Shown one piece after another: positions 1-8,712 of a stretch of 64,000 bases of DNA. The notes below the pieces were generated by a model. That model was given only the letters and a program-made list of their open reading frames with translations, had not been told where the DNA came from and did no database searches. Each line of letters starts with the position of its first letter. Positions within the stretch are counted from its first letter, which is position 1. Origin of the DNA: JAKPBU01 sp964425695 (lineage in GTDB: Bacteria > Pseudomonadota > Gammaproteobacteria > Xanthomonadales > Xanthomonadaceae); NCBI GenBank assembly GCA_964425695.1, contig CAYRNF010000001.1, forward strand, positions 434,001-498,000. The letters are read 5' to 3'. A program made the position numbers and the translations under genes.

Positions 1-2
1 CG

Positions 3-176
3 TTCGCCGGCGGGCGGCCCGCAGGTGCGATGCGGGATGTGCTAACCGGCTTCCTGGACGCCGAAGGCAATGCGCGCGGCCGTCCGGTGGGAGTGGCGGT
101 GGATGCGCGCGGCGGCGTGCTGGTGGCCGACGACGTGGGCAATGCCGTCTGGCGCCTGGTTGCGCCCCCGCGCTAG
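3..176 (+). CDS. C-terminal end of a PQQ-type sorbosone/glucose dehydrogenase-like protein (5' part outside window)
   Basis: Only the last 57 codons and a TAG stop are present; the gene begins before the window. The visible sequence has the typical end of the sorbosone dehydrogenase family: an LTGFL segment, then GRPVGVAVD and LLVADD-like (VLVADDVGNAVWRL) stretches that form the last beta-propeller blade. Family members are secreted quinoprotein sugar dehydrogenases that pass electrons to PQQ; the catalytic part is not visible here. The family call rests on these motifs, and the substrate is not inferable. A GC-rich dyad (about 177-195) follows the stop and may help terminate transcription, but it has only a weak T run. 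Confidence 0.7.
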   Translation, partial: FAGGRPAGAMRDVLTGFLDAEGNARGRPVGVAVDARGGVLVADDVGNAVWRLVAPPR

Positions 177-410
177 CCCGCGCCGCCGGCGGGCGCAGGT
201 TCTTTGCCCGTGACGATGCACAAGGCGCAGGGCGATGCGCGCAGCGACACCGATCCATCCGCAAAGGGCGTCTGCAACTCCGGGAGACGCTGCACAGGCC
301 GGTGCGGTGAGCAGCGCATCGCCCGGCTTCGAACCATCCGCCGTGCCGGGGCCCGCCGCATGCCGGTGCGCGCAACCCGGCCGCAGCCGTACGTGCATGC
401 GCCCTCTACG

Positions 411-665
411 TTATGCCGCCGACTCCAGGGCGTCGAAGCGACGGGCGTAGTCGCGCTCGCCCACGACGCGTTCGACTTCGCCCTCGTCCAGGTCGGGTGC
501 GGCGTAGACCGCGTACACCACCGTGTCGTCCTGGCGCCCGATGCGGCTGAGGCGATAGCGCGACTGCCCGCTGCCGCCGTTCTCGGGGTAGTGCACCGGC
601 GGGCGATCGCCTGCCAGGTCCAGCTCGCTGTTGTCCACCAGTCCACCCACGAACAGTGCACGCAT
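411..665 (-). CDS. small conserved-type protein of unknown function (84 aa)
   Basis: An 84-residue acidic protein starting MRALFVGG, with no signal peptide, membrane segment or recognised domain. Its body contains SRYRLSRIG, VVYAVYAAPDLDEGEVERV and a DYARRFDALE tail, suggesting a small globular alpha/beta fold. Codon use shows strong G/C at third positions, unlike the shadow frames crossing it, which supports coding. It stands alone between the sugar dehydrogenase tail and the fasciclin genes. I do not recognise the family. Confidence 0.6.
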   Translation of the reverse strand: MRALFVGGLVDNSELDLAGDRPPVHYPENGGSGQSRYRLSRIGRQDDTVVYAVYAAPDLDEGEVERVVGERDYARRFDALESAA

Positions 666-881
666 GCAGAGGCCTCTTGTCGTTGTCGAAAGGAGGGCCA
701 GTGTGCGCAGCGGCGTGTTGGATCGACATCATCCGTGCGTTAGGAAACCGGAAACCGGCACGCGTCGTCGCGTAAGCGCCGGTGGTAAAGCCGCCGCGCC
801 CGCCCCGCGCACGGTTCGACACGTTCGCACACCAAGCGCGGAGTGCCGCCGTGTGGACACGATGCGCAAAAGAGTGCGCAA

Positions 882-914
882 AAGAGAAGGGACGGCAGCA
901 CGCTGCCGTCCCTT
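882..914 (-). terminator. Rho-independent terminator of the fasciclin gene pair
   Basis: A perfect 13-bp stem (887-899 with 902-914) carrying aagggacggcagc and its complement. On the minus strand it is followed by ctcttttgc, a T-rich run. It lies about 50 bp past the stop of the minus-strand fasciclin gene ending at 965. Confidence 0.8.
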
Positions 915-964
915 CGTCACGTACCGGCGCCGACGAGAACGCCGGCACGCAAGGCGCCTTGCGA

Positions 965-1603
965 TTACGGCATCAGCACGGTGTCCACCACGTGGATCAC
1001 GCCATTGCTCTGGCGCAGGTCGGCCGTGGTCACCGTGGACTTGCCGCCCTTGGCATCGGTGATGACCACGTTGCCGCCTTCCATCGCCGCGGTCAGCGTG
1101 CCGCCCTGCACCGTGGTCAGGGTGGCCTTGCCGCCGCCGGCTTCGATCTGCGAAGCCAGCGCGGCGCTGTCCACGTTGCCGGACACCACGTGGTAGGTGA
1201 GCACCTTGGTCAGGTCCGCCTTCATTTCCGGCTTGAGCAGGCCATCAACCGTGCCGGCCGGCAGCTTGTCGAACGCGGCGTTGGTCGGCGCGAACACGGT
1301 GAACGGACCGGCGCCCTGCAGCGTCTCCACCAGGCCCGCGGCCTTGACGGCGGCGACCAGCGTGGAATGGTCGGGCGAAGCCGTGGCACCGGCCACGATG
1401 TCGGTGGTGGCAGCCGCAGCCGGATCGGCGGCGGGTGCCGGCTCGGTGGCCGCGGCGTCTGTCGCTGCGGTATCGGCAGCCATCGCGTCGGTCGCGGCGG
1501 CGGCATCGTCGGCCGGCGTGGTGTCGGCGGCAGCGTCGTCGCGCGCACAGGCGGTCGCGGCGAGCGCGGCAACGAGCGCAATCGAAAGGATGCGGATCTT
1601 CAT
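965..1603 (-). CDS. exported fasciclin (FAS1) domain protein, copy 1
   Basis: A 212-residue protein. Residues 1-20 are a hydrophobic export signal ending in a Cys (ATAC), so it may be a lipoprotein, although the lipobox is imperfect. Residues about 22-75 are a low-complexity Ala/Asp/Thr/Pro linker. Residues about 78-212 are one FAS1 domain, with the conserved TVFAPTNAAF (H1) and the LTYHVV/NGVIHVVDTVL (H2-type) segments. FAS1 domains mediate adhesion or matrix contacts; bacterial single-domain forms are secreted or periplasmic. The start was chosen at MKIRIL because AGGAG lies 7 nt upstream; the longer open frame upstream runs through the neighbouring gene. Its FAS1 domain is very like that of the next gene upstream, indicating tandem duplication. 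Confidence 0.9.
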   Translation of the reverse strand: MKIRILSIALVAALAATACARDDAAADTTPADDAAAATDAMAADTAATDAAATEPAPAADPAAAATTDIVAGATASPDHSTLVAAVKAAGLVETLQGAGPFTVFAPTNAAFDKLPAGTVDGLLKPEMKADLTKVLTYHVVSGNVDSAALASQIEAGGGKATLTTVQGGTLTAAMEGGNVVITDAKGGKSTVTTADLRQSNGVIHVVDTVLMP

Positions 1604-1635
1604 TGGGTGACTCCTGAGGGGGTTGGGGGAGGAAA

Positions 1636-1658
1636 CGGCGGGTGCGAACGCACCCGTC
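1636..1658 (-). terminator. possible terminator or attenuator between the two fasciclin genes
   Basis: A perfect 7-bp hairpin, cgggtgc-gaac-gcacccg, sits in the 62-nt gap between the two minus-strand fasciclin genes. It is followed on the minus strand by ccgtttcc, so the T run is short. It could partly terminate or uncouple the two transcripts. Confidence 0.4.
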
Positions 1659-1665
1659 CGCGCGA

Positions 1666-2295
1666 TTAAGGCATGAGCACCGTATCGATGACGTGGATGA
1701 CGCCATTGCTCTGGCGTACGTCGGCGGTGGTGACGGTGGCGGCGTTGCCCTTGGCGTCGGTGACGATCACGTTGCTGCCGGACATCGAGGCGGTCAGCGT
1801 TCCGCCTTGCACGGTGGTCAGCGTGGCCTTGCCGCCGCCGGCCTGGATCTGCGAGGCGAGCGCCGCGCTGTCCACGTTGCCGGGCACCACGTGATAGGTC
1901 AGCACCGTGGTCAGGTCGCCCTTCTTTTCCGGCTTCAGCAGGCCGTCCACGGTGCCCGCGGGCAGCTTGTCGAACGCGGCGTTGGTGGGAGCGAACACGG
2001 TGAACGGACCTGCGCCCTTGAGCGTGTCCACCAGCCCCGCGGCCTTCACCGCGGCCACCAGCGTGGTGTGGTCGCGCGAATTCACGGCGTTGTCGATGAT
2101 GTCGCGGTTCGCGTACATGGGCGCGCCGCCGACCATCGGGTTGTCGCCGGACATGGCGGAACCGGACGACATCGAGGCATCGGCCTGGGCGGAGGCGCCG
2201 GCTTCGGCGGAGGCCATGTCCGATTTTTCCTGCATGGCGCAGGCGGACAGGGCACAGGTGGCGAGCAGTGCGGCGGCGAGTGCGGAATGTCGCAT
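1666..2295 (-). CDS. fasciclin (FAS1) domain lipoprotein, copy 2
   Basis: A 209-residue protein starting MRHSAL with an AGGAGAC ribosome site. The signal peptide ends in a textbook lipobox, LSAC, at about residues 17-20, so it should be lipid-anchored. A Ser/Ala/Met-rich spacer follows, then a C-terminal FAS1 domain (about 75-209). The domain has TVFAPTNAAF and ends with SNGVIHVIDTVLMP, almost identical to the end of copy 1. It differs from copy 1 mainly in the linker and the lipobox, so the two probably occupy different sites. The longer frame upstream is not supported by a ribosome site. Confidence 0.9.
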   Translation of the reverse strand: MRHSALAAALLATCALSACAMQEKSDMASAEAGASAQADASMSSGSAMSGDNPMVGGAPMYANRDIIDNAVNSRDHTTLVAAVKAAGLVDTLKGAGPFTVFAPTNAAFDKLPAGTVDGLLKPEKKGDLTTVLTYHVVPGNVDSAALASQIQAGGGKATLTTVQGGTLTASMSGSNVIVTDAKGNAATVTTADVRQSNGVIHVIDTVLMP

Positions 2296-2479
2296 GGGAT
2301 GTCTCCTGGGTTGGTGGATCGGGGGAAGGATGGGTGCCTCGGAGAAAACTGGATGCCTGCCGGCCACGCGTCGAAGAGTCCACCGGCGCCCCCGCAACCG
2401 GCAGGCACGTGCCAGCTACGCGCATGTCTTCAGCGCGGATGCATCACGCGTCTTTAACGAATCCGTAGAATCCGCGCGC

Positions 2480-3541
2480 ATGTCGTCCCTGCCTCCCCAT
2501 TCGGCCGCGCTGCAGGCGCTGCAGCTGCCGTTTTCCAGCGGCGCGCTGCCGTGGCCCGCGCACGGCGCGGTCTTCCTGCTCGCGCAGCCGGGGTGGCCGT
2601 GGCCGGGATTCGTGGCGGAGCAGCCCTTCAAGCCGGCCGCGGACGCGTTGACGGGGGAAGGACAGGCTTTGCAGGTCTGCGGCGAAACGGCGCATGCGCC
2701 ACGCGGCGATGCGCCGCTGGTGCTGGTGCTGCCCCCGCGCCAGCGCGATGCCCTTCGCACGCTGCTGGCGCGCGCGGTGGATGCATGCGCCGAGGGCGGC
2801 ACGGTGCTGGCCAGCGTGGACAACGATGCCGGCGCGAAATCCGCGGAAGCGGACCTGCGCGCGCTCATGGGTGGGCTGGAGCGCAGCCTGTCGAAGCACC
2901 ACTGCCGCGTGTTCTGGGCGCGCAAGGAGGCCACGCGTTGCGATGACGCCCTGCTCGCGCAGTGGCGCCAGCGCGACGCGCCGCGCCGCATCGTCGCGCC
3001 GGAACTGCCGCAGGGTGGCTTCGTGTCGCGTCCGGGCGTGTTCGCCTGGGATCGCATCGATCCGGCGTCGTCGCTGCTGGCGGCGCACCTGCCTGCGGAC
3101 CTGCGCGGCCACGGCGCCGACCTGGGCGCCGGCTGGGGCTACCTGTCGCTGCAGGTGCTGGCGCGCGGCGCGCAGGTGCAGGCGCTGGACCTGTACGAAG
3201 CCGACGCGCGCGCGCTTGCCCTGGCCCGGCACAACCTGGCCGACACCGGTCACGCCGCTGCGATCGCGTTCCACTGGCACGATGTCACCGCCGGGCTACC
3301 CCGCGCCTACGACTTCATCGTGACCAACCCGCCGTTCCATGCGCACGACCGCGCCGATCGCCCGGAACTGGGGCAGCGGTTCATCGCCGTGGCGGCGCAG
3401 GCGCTGCGCAGGGGCGGGCGCCTGTACCTGGTGGCCAACCGCCACCTGCCCTACGAAGCCGCGCTGTCCGCCGGATTCGCGCACGTGCGCGTGCTCGCGC
3501 AGCGCGACGGCTTCAAGGTGGTGGAGGCGGTGCGCGCATGA
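2480..3541 (+). CDS. rsmC: 16S/23S rRNA (guanine-N2) methyltransferase, RsmC/RlmG type
   Basis: A 353-residue two-domain methyltransferase. Residues 1-170 are the degenerate substrate-recognition half. Residues about 180-353 are a methyltransferase-small domain with the AdoMet-binding motif GADLGAGWGYLSLQ (from about 212) and the catalytic motif TNPPFH (about 281-286), which marks N-methylation of a base amino group. RsmC modifies G1207 of 16S rRNA and RlmG modifies G1835 of 23S; the sequence does not separate them with certainty, though length and order fit RsmC. A TAGAAT box ends 8 nt before the ATG, so the transcript could be nearly leaderless. The rsuA gene follows after 19 nt. Confidence 0.85.
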   Translation: MSSLPPHSAALQALQLPFSSGALPWPAHGAVFLLAQPGWPWPGFVAEQPFKPAADALTGEGQALQVCGETAHAPRGDAPLVLVLPPRQRDALRTLLARAVDACAEGGTVLASVDNDAGAKSAEADLRALMGGLERSLSKHHCRVFWARKEATRCDDALLAQWRQRDAPRRIVAPELPQGGFVSRPGVFAWDRIDPASSLLAAHLPADLRGHGADLGAGWGYLSLQVLARGAQVQALDLYEADARALALARHNLADTGHAAAIAFHWHDVTAGLPRAYDFIVTNPPFHAHDRADRPELGQRFIAVAAQALRRGGRLYLVANRHLPYEAALSAGFAHVRVLAQRDGFKVVEAVRA

Positions 3542-3560
3542 GCGCCGGGCCCTGCACGCG

Positions 3561-4277
3561 ATGAAGCTGCTGCGCGTGCTCGCCAACCTGGGCTACGGCA
3601 GCCGCAAGCAGGTCGCCGCGCTGCTGCGCGAAGGCCGCGTCACCGACGCGCGCGGCGAGGTGCTGTACGCCGACGATGCGATCGGCGCAGGCGACGGCGC
3701 ATTCGCGCACGCGGACGTGCGCGTGGACGGCGAGCCGCTGGATCCTGCGCCGGGCATGGTGCTGATGCTGCACAAGCCGGTGGGCTACACCTGCTCCACG
3801 CGCGATGCCGGGCGCCTGGTCTACGACCTGCTGCCGCCGCGTTACCGGCTGCGCACGCCGGTGCTGTCCACGGTGGGGCGCCTGGACCGCGACACCAGCG
3901 GCCTGCTGCTGTTCACCGACGACGGCCAGCGCCTGCACCGGATCATTTCGCCCAAGGCGGCGCTGCCCAAGGTGTACGAAGCCACGCTCGCCACCGCGCT
4001 GCGCGGCGACGAAGCCGCGCTCTTCGCCAGCGGCACGCTGATGCTGGAGTCCGACACCACGCCGCTGCTGCCGGCGCAGCTGGACGTGGTGGATCCCACG
4101 CACGCGCGGCTGACCCTGCACGAAGGGCGCTACCACCAGGTGCGGCGCATGTTCGCGGCGGTGGGCAACCACGTGGTGGCGCTGCATCGCAGCCGGGTGG
4201 GTCAGCTGGACCTGGGCGACCTGGAGGTGGGCCAGTGGCGCCTCCTCGATGCCGCGGATCTCGACAGGCTCCCCTAG
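3561..4277 (+). CDS. rsuA: 16S rRNA pseudouridine(516) synthase RsuA
   Basis: A 238-residue RsuA/RluB/E/F-family enzyme. Residues 1-60 form an S4 RNA-binding domain (LANLGYGSRKQV). The catalytic motif GRLDRDTSGLLLF puts the nucleophilic Asp at about 109, and HEGRYHQVRRMFAA is the conserved C-terminal motif. It isomerises a uridine of small-subunit rRNA. Length matches RsuA (about 230) rather than the longer RluB. It lies 19 nt after the rRNA methyltransferase gene, so the two probably form a ribosome-modification operon. Confidence 0.88.
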   Translation: MKLLRVLANLGYGSRKQVAALLREGRVTDARGEVLYADDAIGAGDGAFAHADVRVDGEPLDPAPGMVLMLHKPVGYTCSTRDAGRLVYDLLPPRYRLRTPVLSTVGRLDRDTSGLLLFTDDGQRLHRIISPKAALPKVYEATLATALRGDEAALFASGTLMLESDTTPLLPAQLDVVDPTHARLTLHEGRYHQVRRMFAAVGNHVVALHRSRVGQLDLGDLEVGQWRLLDAADLDRLP

Positions 4278-4353
4278 CGCCGCCGGCCGGCGTGTCCGCA
4301 GATCGCAATGCGCGTCGCGGGCGCCGGTGCACAACCGGGCTGCGCGTCGAACG

Positions 4354-4893
4354 CTACGCGCCGCCGCCCTGCAGCAGGCGCCGCCAGCCTGCGTGTCCCA
4401 GCTTGCGCAAGGTGTCGCGATTGCGCTCGATGATCGAATCAGGGTCCGGGTAGGCGTCCACCGCGCGCGCGACGCTGTCTTCGCGCAGCAGGTGCAAGGT
4501 CGGATAGGGCGACCGGTTCGACCAGTTCTCCATGTCGTCCGGGTCCGCATCGGCGAAGCGGTAACCGGGGTGGAAGCTCGCCACCTGCAGCACGCCTTCC
4601 AGGCCCAGGGCCGCGATCAGCGCGTCGGCGTCGTCCAGGAAGTCGTTGTAGTCCAGGAAGTCCTGCAGCACGTGCGGATGGACCAGCAGCGTGGTGTCCA
4701 CGGACGCGGCCGGCGTGTCGCGCAGCAGCACCAGTTCCTCGCCCAGCTGTTCCAGCAGGTCGCGCGGATGTTCGGCGTCGCTCAGCACGTAGCGGACCTG
4801 GCCCTTGGCGTGCACCGCCTTGGCGAACGGGCACAGGTTCAGCCCGATCACGGCGCGTTCCAGCCAGGCTTGCGTGTCGGCGATGGGGTCCAT
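4354..4893 (-). CDS. DUF1415 family protein
   Basis: A 179-residue soluble protein of the DUF1415 family. Recognisable blocks are WLERAVIGLNLCPFAK near the N-terminus, the LLVHP block, VLQDFLDYNDFL, ASFHPGYRF, and NRSPYPTLHLLRE. The conserved Cys, His and Asp residues suggest metal or substrate binding, but no activity is established. The start MDPIADTQ was preferred to the frame-extended one (to 4956) because the extra residues come from the REP-like repeat just upstream. Confidence 0.85.
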   Translation of the reverse strand: MDPIADTQAWLERAVIGLNLCPFAKAVHAKGQVRYVLSDAEHPRDLLEQLGEELVLLRDTPAASVDTTLLVHPHVLQDFLDYNDFLDDADALIAALGLEGVLQVASFHPGYRFADADPDDMENWSNRSPYPTLHLLREDSVARAVDAYPDPDSIIERNRDTLRKLGHAGWRRLLQGGGA

Positions 4894-4915
4894 CGAGGGG
4901 TCTCCCAGGCCCGTG

Positions 4916-4989
4916 GTAGCGGCTTCGGCCGCGAGCTTTTCGGCAGTCAAGAACAAAGATCAGAAGCTCGCGGCTGAAGCCGCTCCTAC
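4916..4989. repeat. REP-like inverted repeat (GTAGGAGCGGC family), 1st copy
   Basis: Left arm gtagcggcttcggccgcgag (from 4916) and right arm ctcgcggctgaagccgctcc (from about 4967) form a long imperfect hairpin with a spacer of about 25 nt. It lies between the divergently numbered but co-oriented DUF1415 and yajQ genes. A second copy with the same tgtaggagcgg/ccgctcctaca ends is at 24590-24647. Confidence 0.8.
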
Positions 4990-5001
4990 AACAAAGCAGG
5001 G

Positions 5002-5484
5002 TCAGTCCCGGAAGTTGTCGAACTGCAGCGGCCGCTCCAGTTCCTGCCCGCGCAGCAGCTGCATCACCGCCTGCAGGTCGTCGCGCTTCTTGCCGGTGAC
5101 GCGCAGCTTGTCGCCGTTGATCTGCGATTCGACCTTGAGCTTGGCGTCCTTGATCAGCCCCTGGATCTTCTTGGCCAGGTCGCGCTCGATGCCCTGCTTG
5201 ATGGCGATGCTCTGGCGCGCGCCGGACACGTTGGTGAGCACGTCGCCGGCCTCCATGCAGCGCGGGTCGATCTTCCGCGCGGTCAGGCGCTGGCGCAGGA
5301 TGTCCGACAGCTGCTGCAGCTGGAATTCGCTGGGCGCCGACAGCGAGACCTTGTCGTCCTCCAGCTCGAACCGGGCCTCCACGCCCTTGAAGTCGAAGCG
5401 GTTGTCCAGCTCCTTGTTGGCCTGGTCCACGGCGTTGGTGAGTTCGTGCTTGTCGACTTCCGAAACGATGTCGAAGGAGGGCAT
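5002..5484 (-). CDS. yajQ: YajQ/DUF520 family nucleotide-binding protein
   Basis: A 160-residue protein from MPSFDIVSEVDKHEL to a FDNFRD end, full length for the family. Two ferredoxin-like halves are visible, with the hallmark FDFKGVEA block near residue 40 and INGDKLRVTGKKRDDLQ near the end. The family is known: in Xanthomonas campestris a YajQ protein binds cyclic di-GMP and acts with a transcription factor on virulence genes. Whether that role holds here is inference. The upstream part of the open frame (to 5514) lacks a ribosome site. Confidence 0.92.
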   Translation of the reverse strand: MPSFDIVSEVDKHELTNAVDQANKELDNRFDFKGVEARFELEDDKVSLSAPSEFQLQQLSDILRQRLTARKIDPRCMEAGDVLTNVSGARQSIAIKQGIERDLAKKIQGLIKDAKLKVESQINGDKLRVTGKKRDDLQAVMQLLRGQELERPLQFDNFRD

Positions 5485-5613
5485 GGCCGGGGCTGCGCGG
5501 GATGGGGGGCGCACATCCTAACGCCCCCGCGCCCGGCCCCGGCGGGGCGGCGCATCTGGCCTGCGCGCCCGCGCTAGCATGGCCGCTCCCCCTCGCAAGC
5601 GCAGGACTCCCCC

Positions 5614-6675
5614 ATGACCACCGCGACGCCCGCCTATGCCGCCCCCGACGCCCGCAGCCCGCTGGCGCCGTTCTCCATCGAACGCCGCGCGCCGCGCGCC
5701 GACGACGTGGCCATCGACATCCTCTATTGCGGCGTGTGCCACAGCGACATCCACCAGGCCCGCGACGAGTGGGGCGGCAGCATCTTCCCCATGGTGCCCG
5801 GCCACGAGATCGTGGGCCGCGTGTCCGCGGTGGGCGAGGCGGTTACCGGTTTCAAGGTGGGCGACGCGGTGGGCGTGGGCTGCTTCGTGGATTCGTGCCG
5901 CCAGTGCGCGCAGTGCCAGGCCGGCGAGGAGCAGTTCTGCGCGCAGGGCATGACCGGCACGTACAACAGCCGCGAACGCGACAGCGGCGCGCCCACGTTC
6001 GGCGGCTATTCCACCCGTATCGTGGTGCAGCAGGACTACGTGCTGCGCATTCCCGAAGGACTGCCGCTGGACCGCGCCGCGCCGCTGCTGTGCGCCGGCA
6101 TCACCACCTATTCACCGCTGCGCCACTGGGGCGTGAAGCCCGGCGACAAGGTGGCGGTGGTGGGCCTGGGCGGGCTGGGGCACATGGCGGTCAAGATCGC
6201 CAACGCGATGGGCGCCGAGGTCACGGTGCTGAGCACGTCGGAGTCCAAGCGCGCCGATGCGCAGGCGCTTGGGGCGAAGGCCTTCGCGGCCACCCGCGAC
6301 CCGGACACCTTCAAGCGGCTGGCCGGCAGCTTCGACCTGATCATCGACAGCGTGTCCGCGCCGCACGATTACAACGCCTATCTCAACCTGCTCAAGGTCG
6401 ACGGCAGCATGGTGCTGCTGGGCGTGCCGGAAGAACCCGCGCCGGTGCACCCGTTCTCGCTGATCATGGGCCGGCGCAAGCTGGGCGGCTCGCTGATCGG
6501 CGGCATCCGCGAAACGCAGGAGATGCTGGAGTTCTGCGCGCAGCACGGCATCGCGGCGGATATCGAGCTGATCGACGCGGCGCAGGTCAACGACGCCTAC
6601 GAGCGCATGATCAAGGGCGACGTGAAGTACCGCTTCGTGATCGACTGCGGAACCATCGCCGCGCCCGGTGCCTGA
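5614..6675 (+). CDS. zinc-dependent NAD(P)-alcohol/aldehyde dehydrogenase (cinnamyl-alcohol type)
   Basis: A 353-residue medium-chain dehydrogenase. The catalytic zinc ligands are Cys39 in CGVCHSDIH and the His/Glu of PGHEIVG. The structural zinc is held by four Cys in a CRQCAQC...C block near residues 95-110. The nucleotide fold has VGLGGLGHMAVK at about 181-192. This matches the YahK/AdhC broad-range aldehyde reductase group, which usually uses NADPH; the true substrate is unknown. The DMT exporter gene overlaps its stop codon. Confidence 0.88.
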   Translation: MTTATPAYAAPDARSPLAPFSIERRAPRADDVAIDILYCGVCHSDIHQARDEWGGSIFPMVPGHEIVGRVSAVGEAVTGFKVGDAVGVGCFVDSCRQCAQCQAGEEQFCAQGMTGTYNSRERDSGAPTFGGYSTRIVVQQDYVLRIPEGLPLDRAAPLLCAGITTYSPLRHWGVKPGDKVAVVGLGGLGHMAVKIANAMGAEVTVLSTSESKRADAQALGAKAFAATRDPDTFKRLAGSFDLIIDSVSAPHDYNAYLNLLKVDGSMVLLGVPEEPAPVHPFSLIMGRRKLGGSLIGGIRETQEMLEFCAQHGIAADIELIDAAQVNDAYERMIKGDVKYRFVIDCGTIAAPGA

Positions 6676-7612
6676 CCGGGCGCCGCGCAGCGCCGTGGCC
6701 CATGGCACGGTGCCCGACCAGACGCCGCACGCCCTGCTGCTGATGGCGGTGGCGGTGGCGCTGTTCGCGCTGATGGACGCCGGCCTGAAGCTGCTGGCGC
6801 CGTACTACCCGGTGCTGCAGGTGGCGGCGGTGCGCGGGCTGTCGTCGCTGCCGTTCCTGCTGGTCTGGATCCTGGCGACCACCGGCCCGGGCACGCTGCT
6901 GCGCGCGCGCTGGCCGCTGCACCTGCTGCGCGCGGCACTGGGCATCGCGATGATGGCCGGCTTCGTGTACGGCCTGCGCACGCTGCCGCTGTCCACGGCG
7001 TACGCGATCACCTTCGTCGCGCCGCTGCTGGTGACCGCGCTGGCGGTACCGCTGCTGGGCGAACGGGTGGGGCCGCGGCGCTGGACGGCGATCGGCATCG
7101 GCCTGCTGGGCGTGCTGGTGGTGCTGCGGCCCAGCAGCGAGGGCATGCTCACGCTGGGCGGCCTGGCGGTGCTGGGCGCGGCGGTCTGCTACGCGGTGTC
7201 GGCGATCACGGTGCGGATGCTGGCGCGCACCGACAGCACCCAGGCGATGGTGTTCTGGCTGATGCTGCTGATGGGTGTCGGCGCGCTGGGGTTGGCGTGG
7301 CGCGGCTGGGTGCCGCTGCGCGCGGAGCACGCATGGGTCATCGGCGGCGTGGGACTGGCCGGTTCGCTGGCGCAGGTGGCGCTGACCGAGGCGTTCCGCC
7401 GCGGCGAGGCGTCGCTGGTGGCCCCGCTGGAGTACAGCGCGCTGCTGTGGGGCACGCTGCTGGATGTGGCGCTGTGGGGCGTGCTGCCCGACGCCGTGAC
7501 CTGGGCCGGGGCGGGGATCATCGTCGCCAGCGGCCTGTACCTGCTGCGCCGCGAACGGGTGCGGGGAGCGGCCACCACGGCTTGCGCCGGCGGCGATACG
7601 CCGCCGCCGTGA
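6668..7612 (+). CDS. DMT/EamA-family permease
   Basis: A 314-residue inner-membrane protein with ten hydrophobic helices in two EamA halves (about 25-150 and 165-300). The typical second-half FRRGEASLVAPLEYSALLWG segment is present. The GTG start at 6668 overlaps the dehydrogenase stop (TGA at 6673-6675), implying translational coupling; a start a few codons later is also possible. The family exports small metabolites; the substrate cannot be named. Close coupling to the dehydrogenase suggests a shared pathway, which is inference. Confidence 0.8.
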   Translation: MPDRAPRSAVAHGTVPDQTPHALLLMAVAVALFALMDAGLKLLAPYYPVLQVAAVRGLSSLPFLLVWILATTGPGTLLRARWPLHLLRAALGIAMMAGFVYGLRTLPLSTAYAITFVAPLLVTALAVPLLGERVGPRRWTAIGIGLLGVLVVLRPSSEGMLTLGGLAVLGAAVCYAVSAITVRMLARTDSTQAMVFWLMLLMGVGALGLAWRGWVPLRAEHAWVIGGVGLAGSLAQVALTEAFRRGEASLVAPLEYSALLWGTLLDVALWGVLPDAVTWAGAGIIVASGLYLLRRERVRGAATTACAGGDTPPP

Positions 7613-7643
7613 CCGGCCGCGCGCCCGCCGTGCCGCTGCTGCC

Positions 7644-8180
7644 ATGCCGCTGCTGATCGTCCCGCTGCTGGTGCTGGGCGTGTTCGCGCTGTGGGCGTTG
7701 CTGTTGCCGCTGTCCATCGTGCAGCGCTACCGCCACGGCCGCCTGCGGCGCCGCGCGCAGGCGCTGCCGGTGCGGGTCAACGCGTGGCTGCTGCTGGCCT
7801 CGGCGCCGCTGTTCGTGGGCGGGGCCTGGCTGGGCGGGCACTGGATCGAGGGCGCCGCGCGGCACGCGCTGGCCGGACTGGGCGCGGGCGTGGGGGTCGG
7901 ATGGGCCGGACTGTGGCTGACCCGCTTCGAGCCCACGCCGCAGGGGCTGTACTACACGCCGCCGGCGGGGCTGGTCCTGGTGCTGAGCCTGGCCGTGGCG
8001 GTGCGCATCGCGCTGGGGCTGTGGCAGCTGCTGGGGCGGTGGGACGCGGTGGGCAGCGCACCGCCAGGGGCCCTGGGCGACCACGCCAGGCTGTTCGCGG
8101 TCGGCGGCCTGCTGCTGGGTTACGCGCTGGCCTACGCCTGGGGACTGAAACGCCGGCTCGGGAGACCCGGCCGGCGTTGA
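7644..8180 (+). CDS. polytopic membrane protein of unknown function (178 aa)
   Basis: Five predicted membrane helices: residues 3-25, 45-62, 73-92, about 108-130 and 150-168. Between helices 3 and 4 lies FEPTPQGLYYTPPAG, resembling the loop of DUF1453/CcdC-like proteins, so it may belong there. No catalytic residues were recognised. It lies 31 nt after the DMT permease gene and is probably co-transcribed. Confidence 0.7.
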   Translation: MPLLIVPLLVLGVFALWALLLPLSIVQRYRHGRLRRRAQALPVRVNAWLLLASAPLFVGGAWLGGHWIEGAARHALAGLGAGVGVGWAGLWLTRFEPTPQGLYYTPPAGLVLVLSLAVAVRIALGLWQLLGRWDAVGSAPPGALGDHARLFAVGGLLLGYALAYAWGLKRRLGRPGRR

Positions 8181-8223
8181 GAACACGGTCCGCTGGGCCT
8201 GGCCGCAGCGGTGGAGCGGGCGC

Positions 8224-8415
8224 TTACTCGGCGCTGGGCGTCCAGGAACCGCCGGCAGCGTTGCCGCCACCCAGGACGTCGTTCCAGCTCAGCTCCTGGC
8301 CCTTGCGGTGGCCCTTCTCGGTGAGCTTCAGGCCCTGCGGATCGATCACGAGGGTGTAGGCCTTGTCGCCGATCTCGATCTCGCGACGCAGGGGCTTGTC
8401 CAGCTTGGTGGCCAT
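8224..8415 (-). CDS. small conserved-type protein (63 aa), function unknown
   Basis: A 63-residue basic protein: MATKLDKPLRREIEIG, then YTLVIDPQGLKLTEKGHRKG, then SWNDVLGG and a Gly/Ala tail. It looks like a single small beta-rich domain. The ribosome site AAGGAG (complement of ctcctt at 8425-8430) precedes the ATG, and codon bias matches the neighbours. I do not recognise a named family. Confidence 0.7.
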   Translation of the reverse strand: MATKLDKPLRREIEIGDKAYTLVIDPQGLKLTEKGHRKGQELSWNDVLGGGNAAGGSWTPSAE

Positions 8416-8712
8416 TCGGGGAACTCCTTCTAGCGGGGGAAAACGAACGCGACACTCTTGCCAGAACGCGTTCAGACCGCGTGAAGAGCCACCCGCACCC
8501 CGGCCCGGTTAACCGCACCCAGCCTGCCCTAACACGTTGAACCGTGGTGGTCGGCGGGTCCGCGGGCTGTGAAATTTCCGTTATCACGCCGCGTCCGCGC
8601 GTGGCACCGCAAGGGTCCCCGAACCGCGCCATGCGCGCACCCCTTAGGCCGGGCAGGGGCGGTCGCCGCGTTGGCCGATGCACCGGGGCGGGGTCCATCG
8701 ACGGAGATTCAT

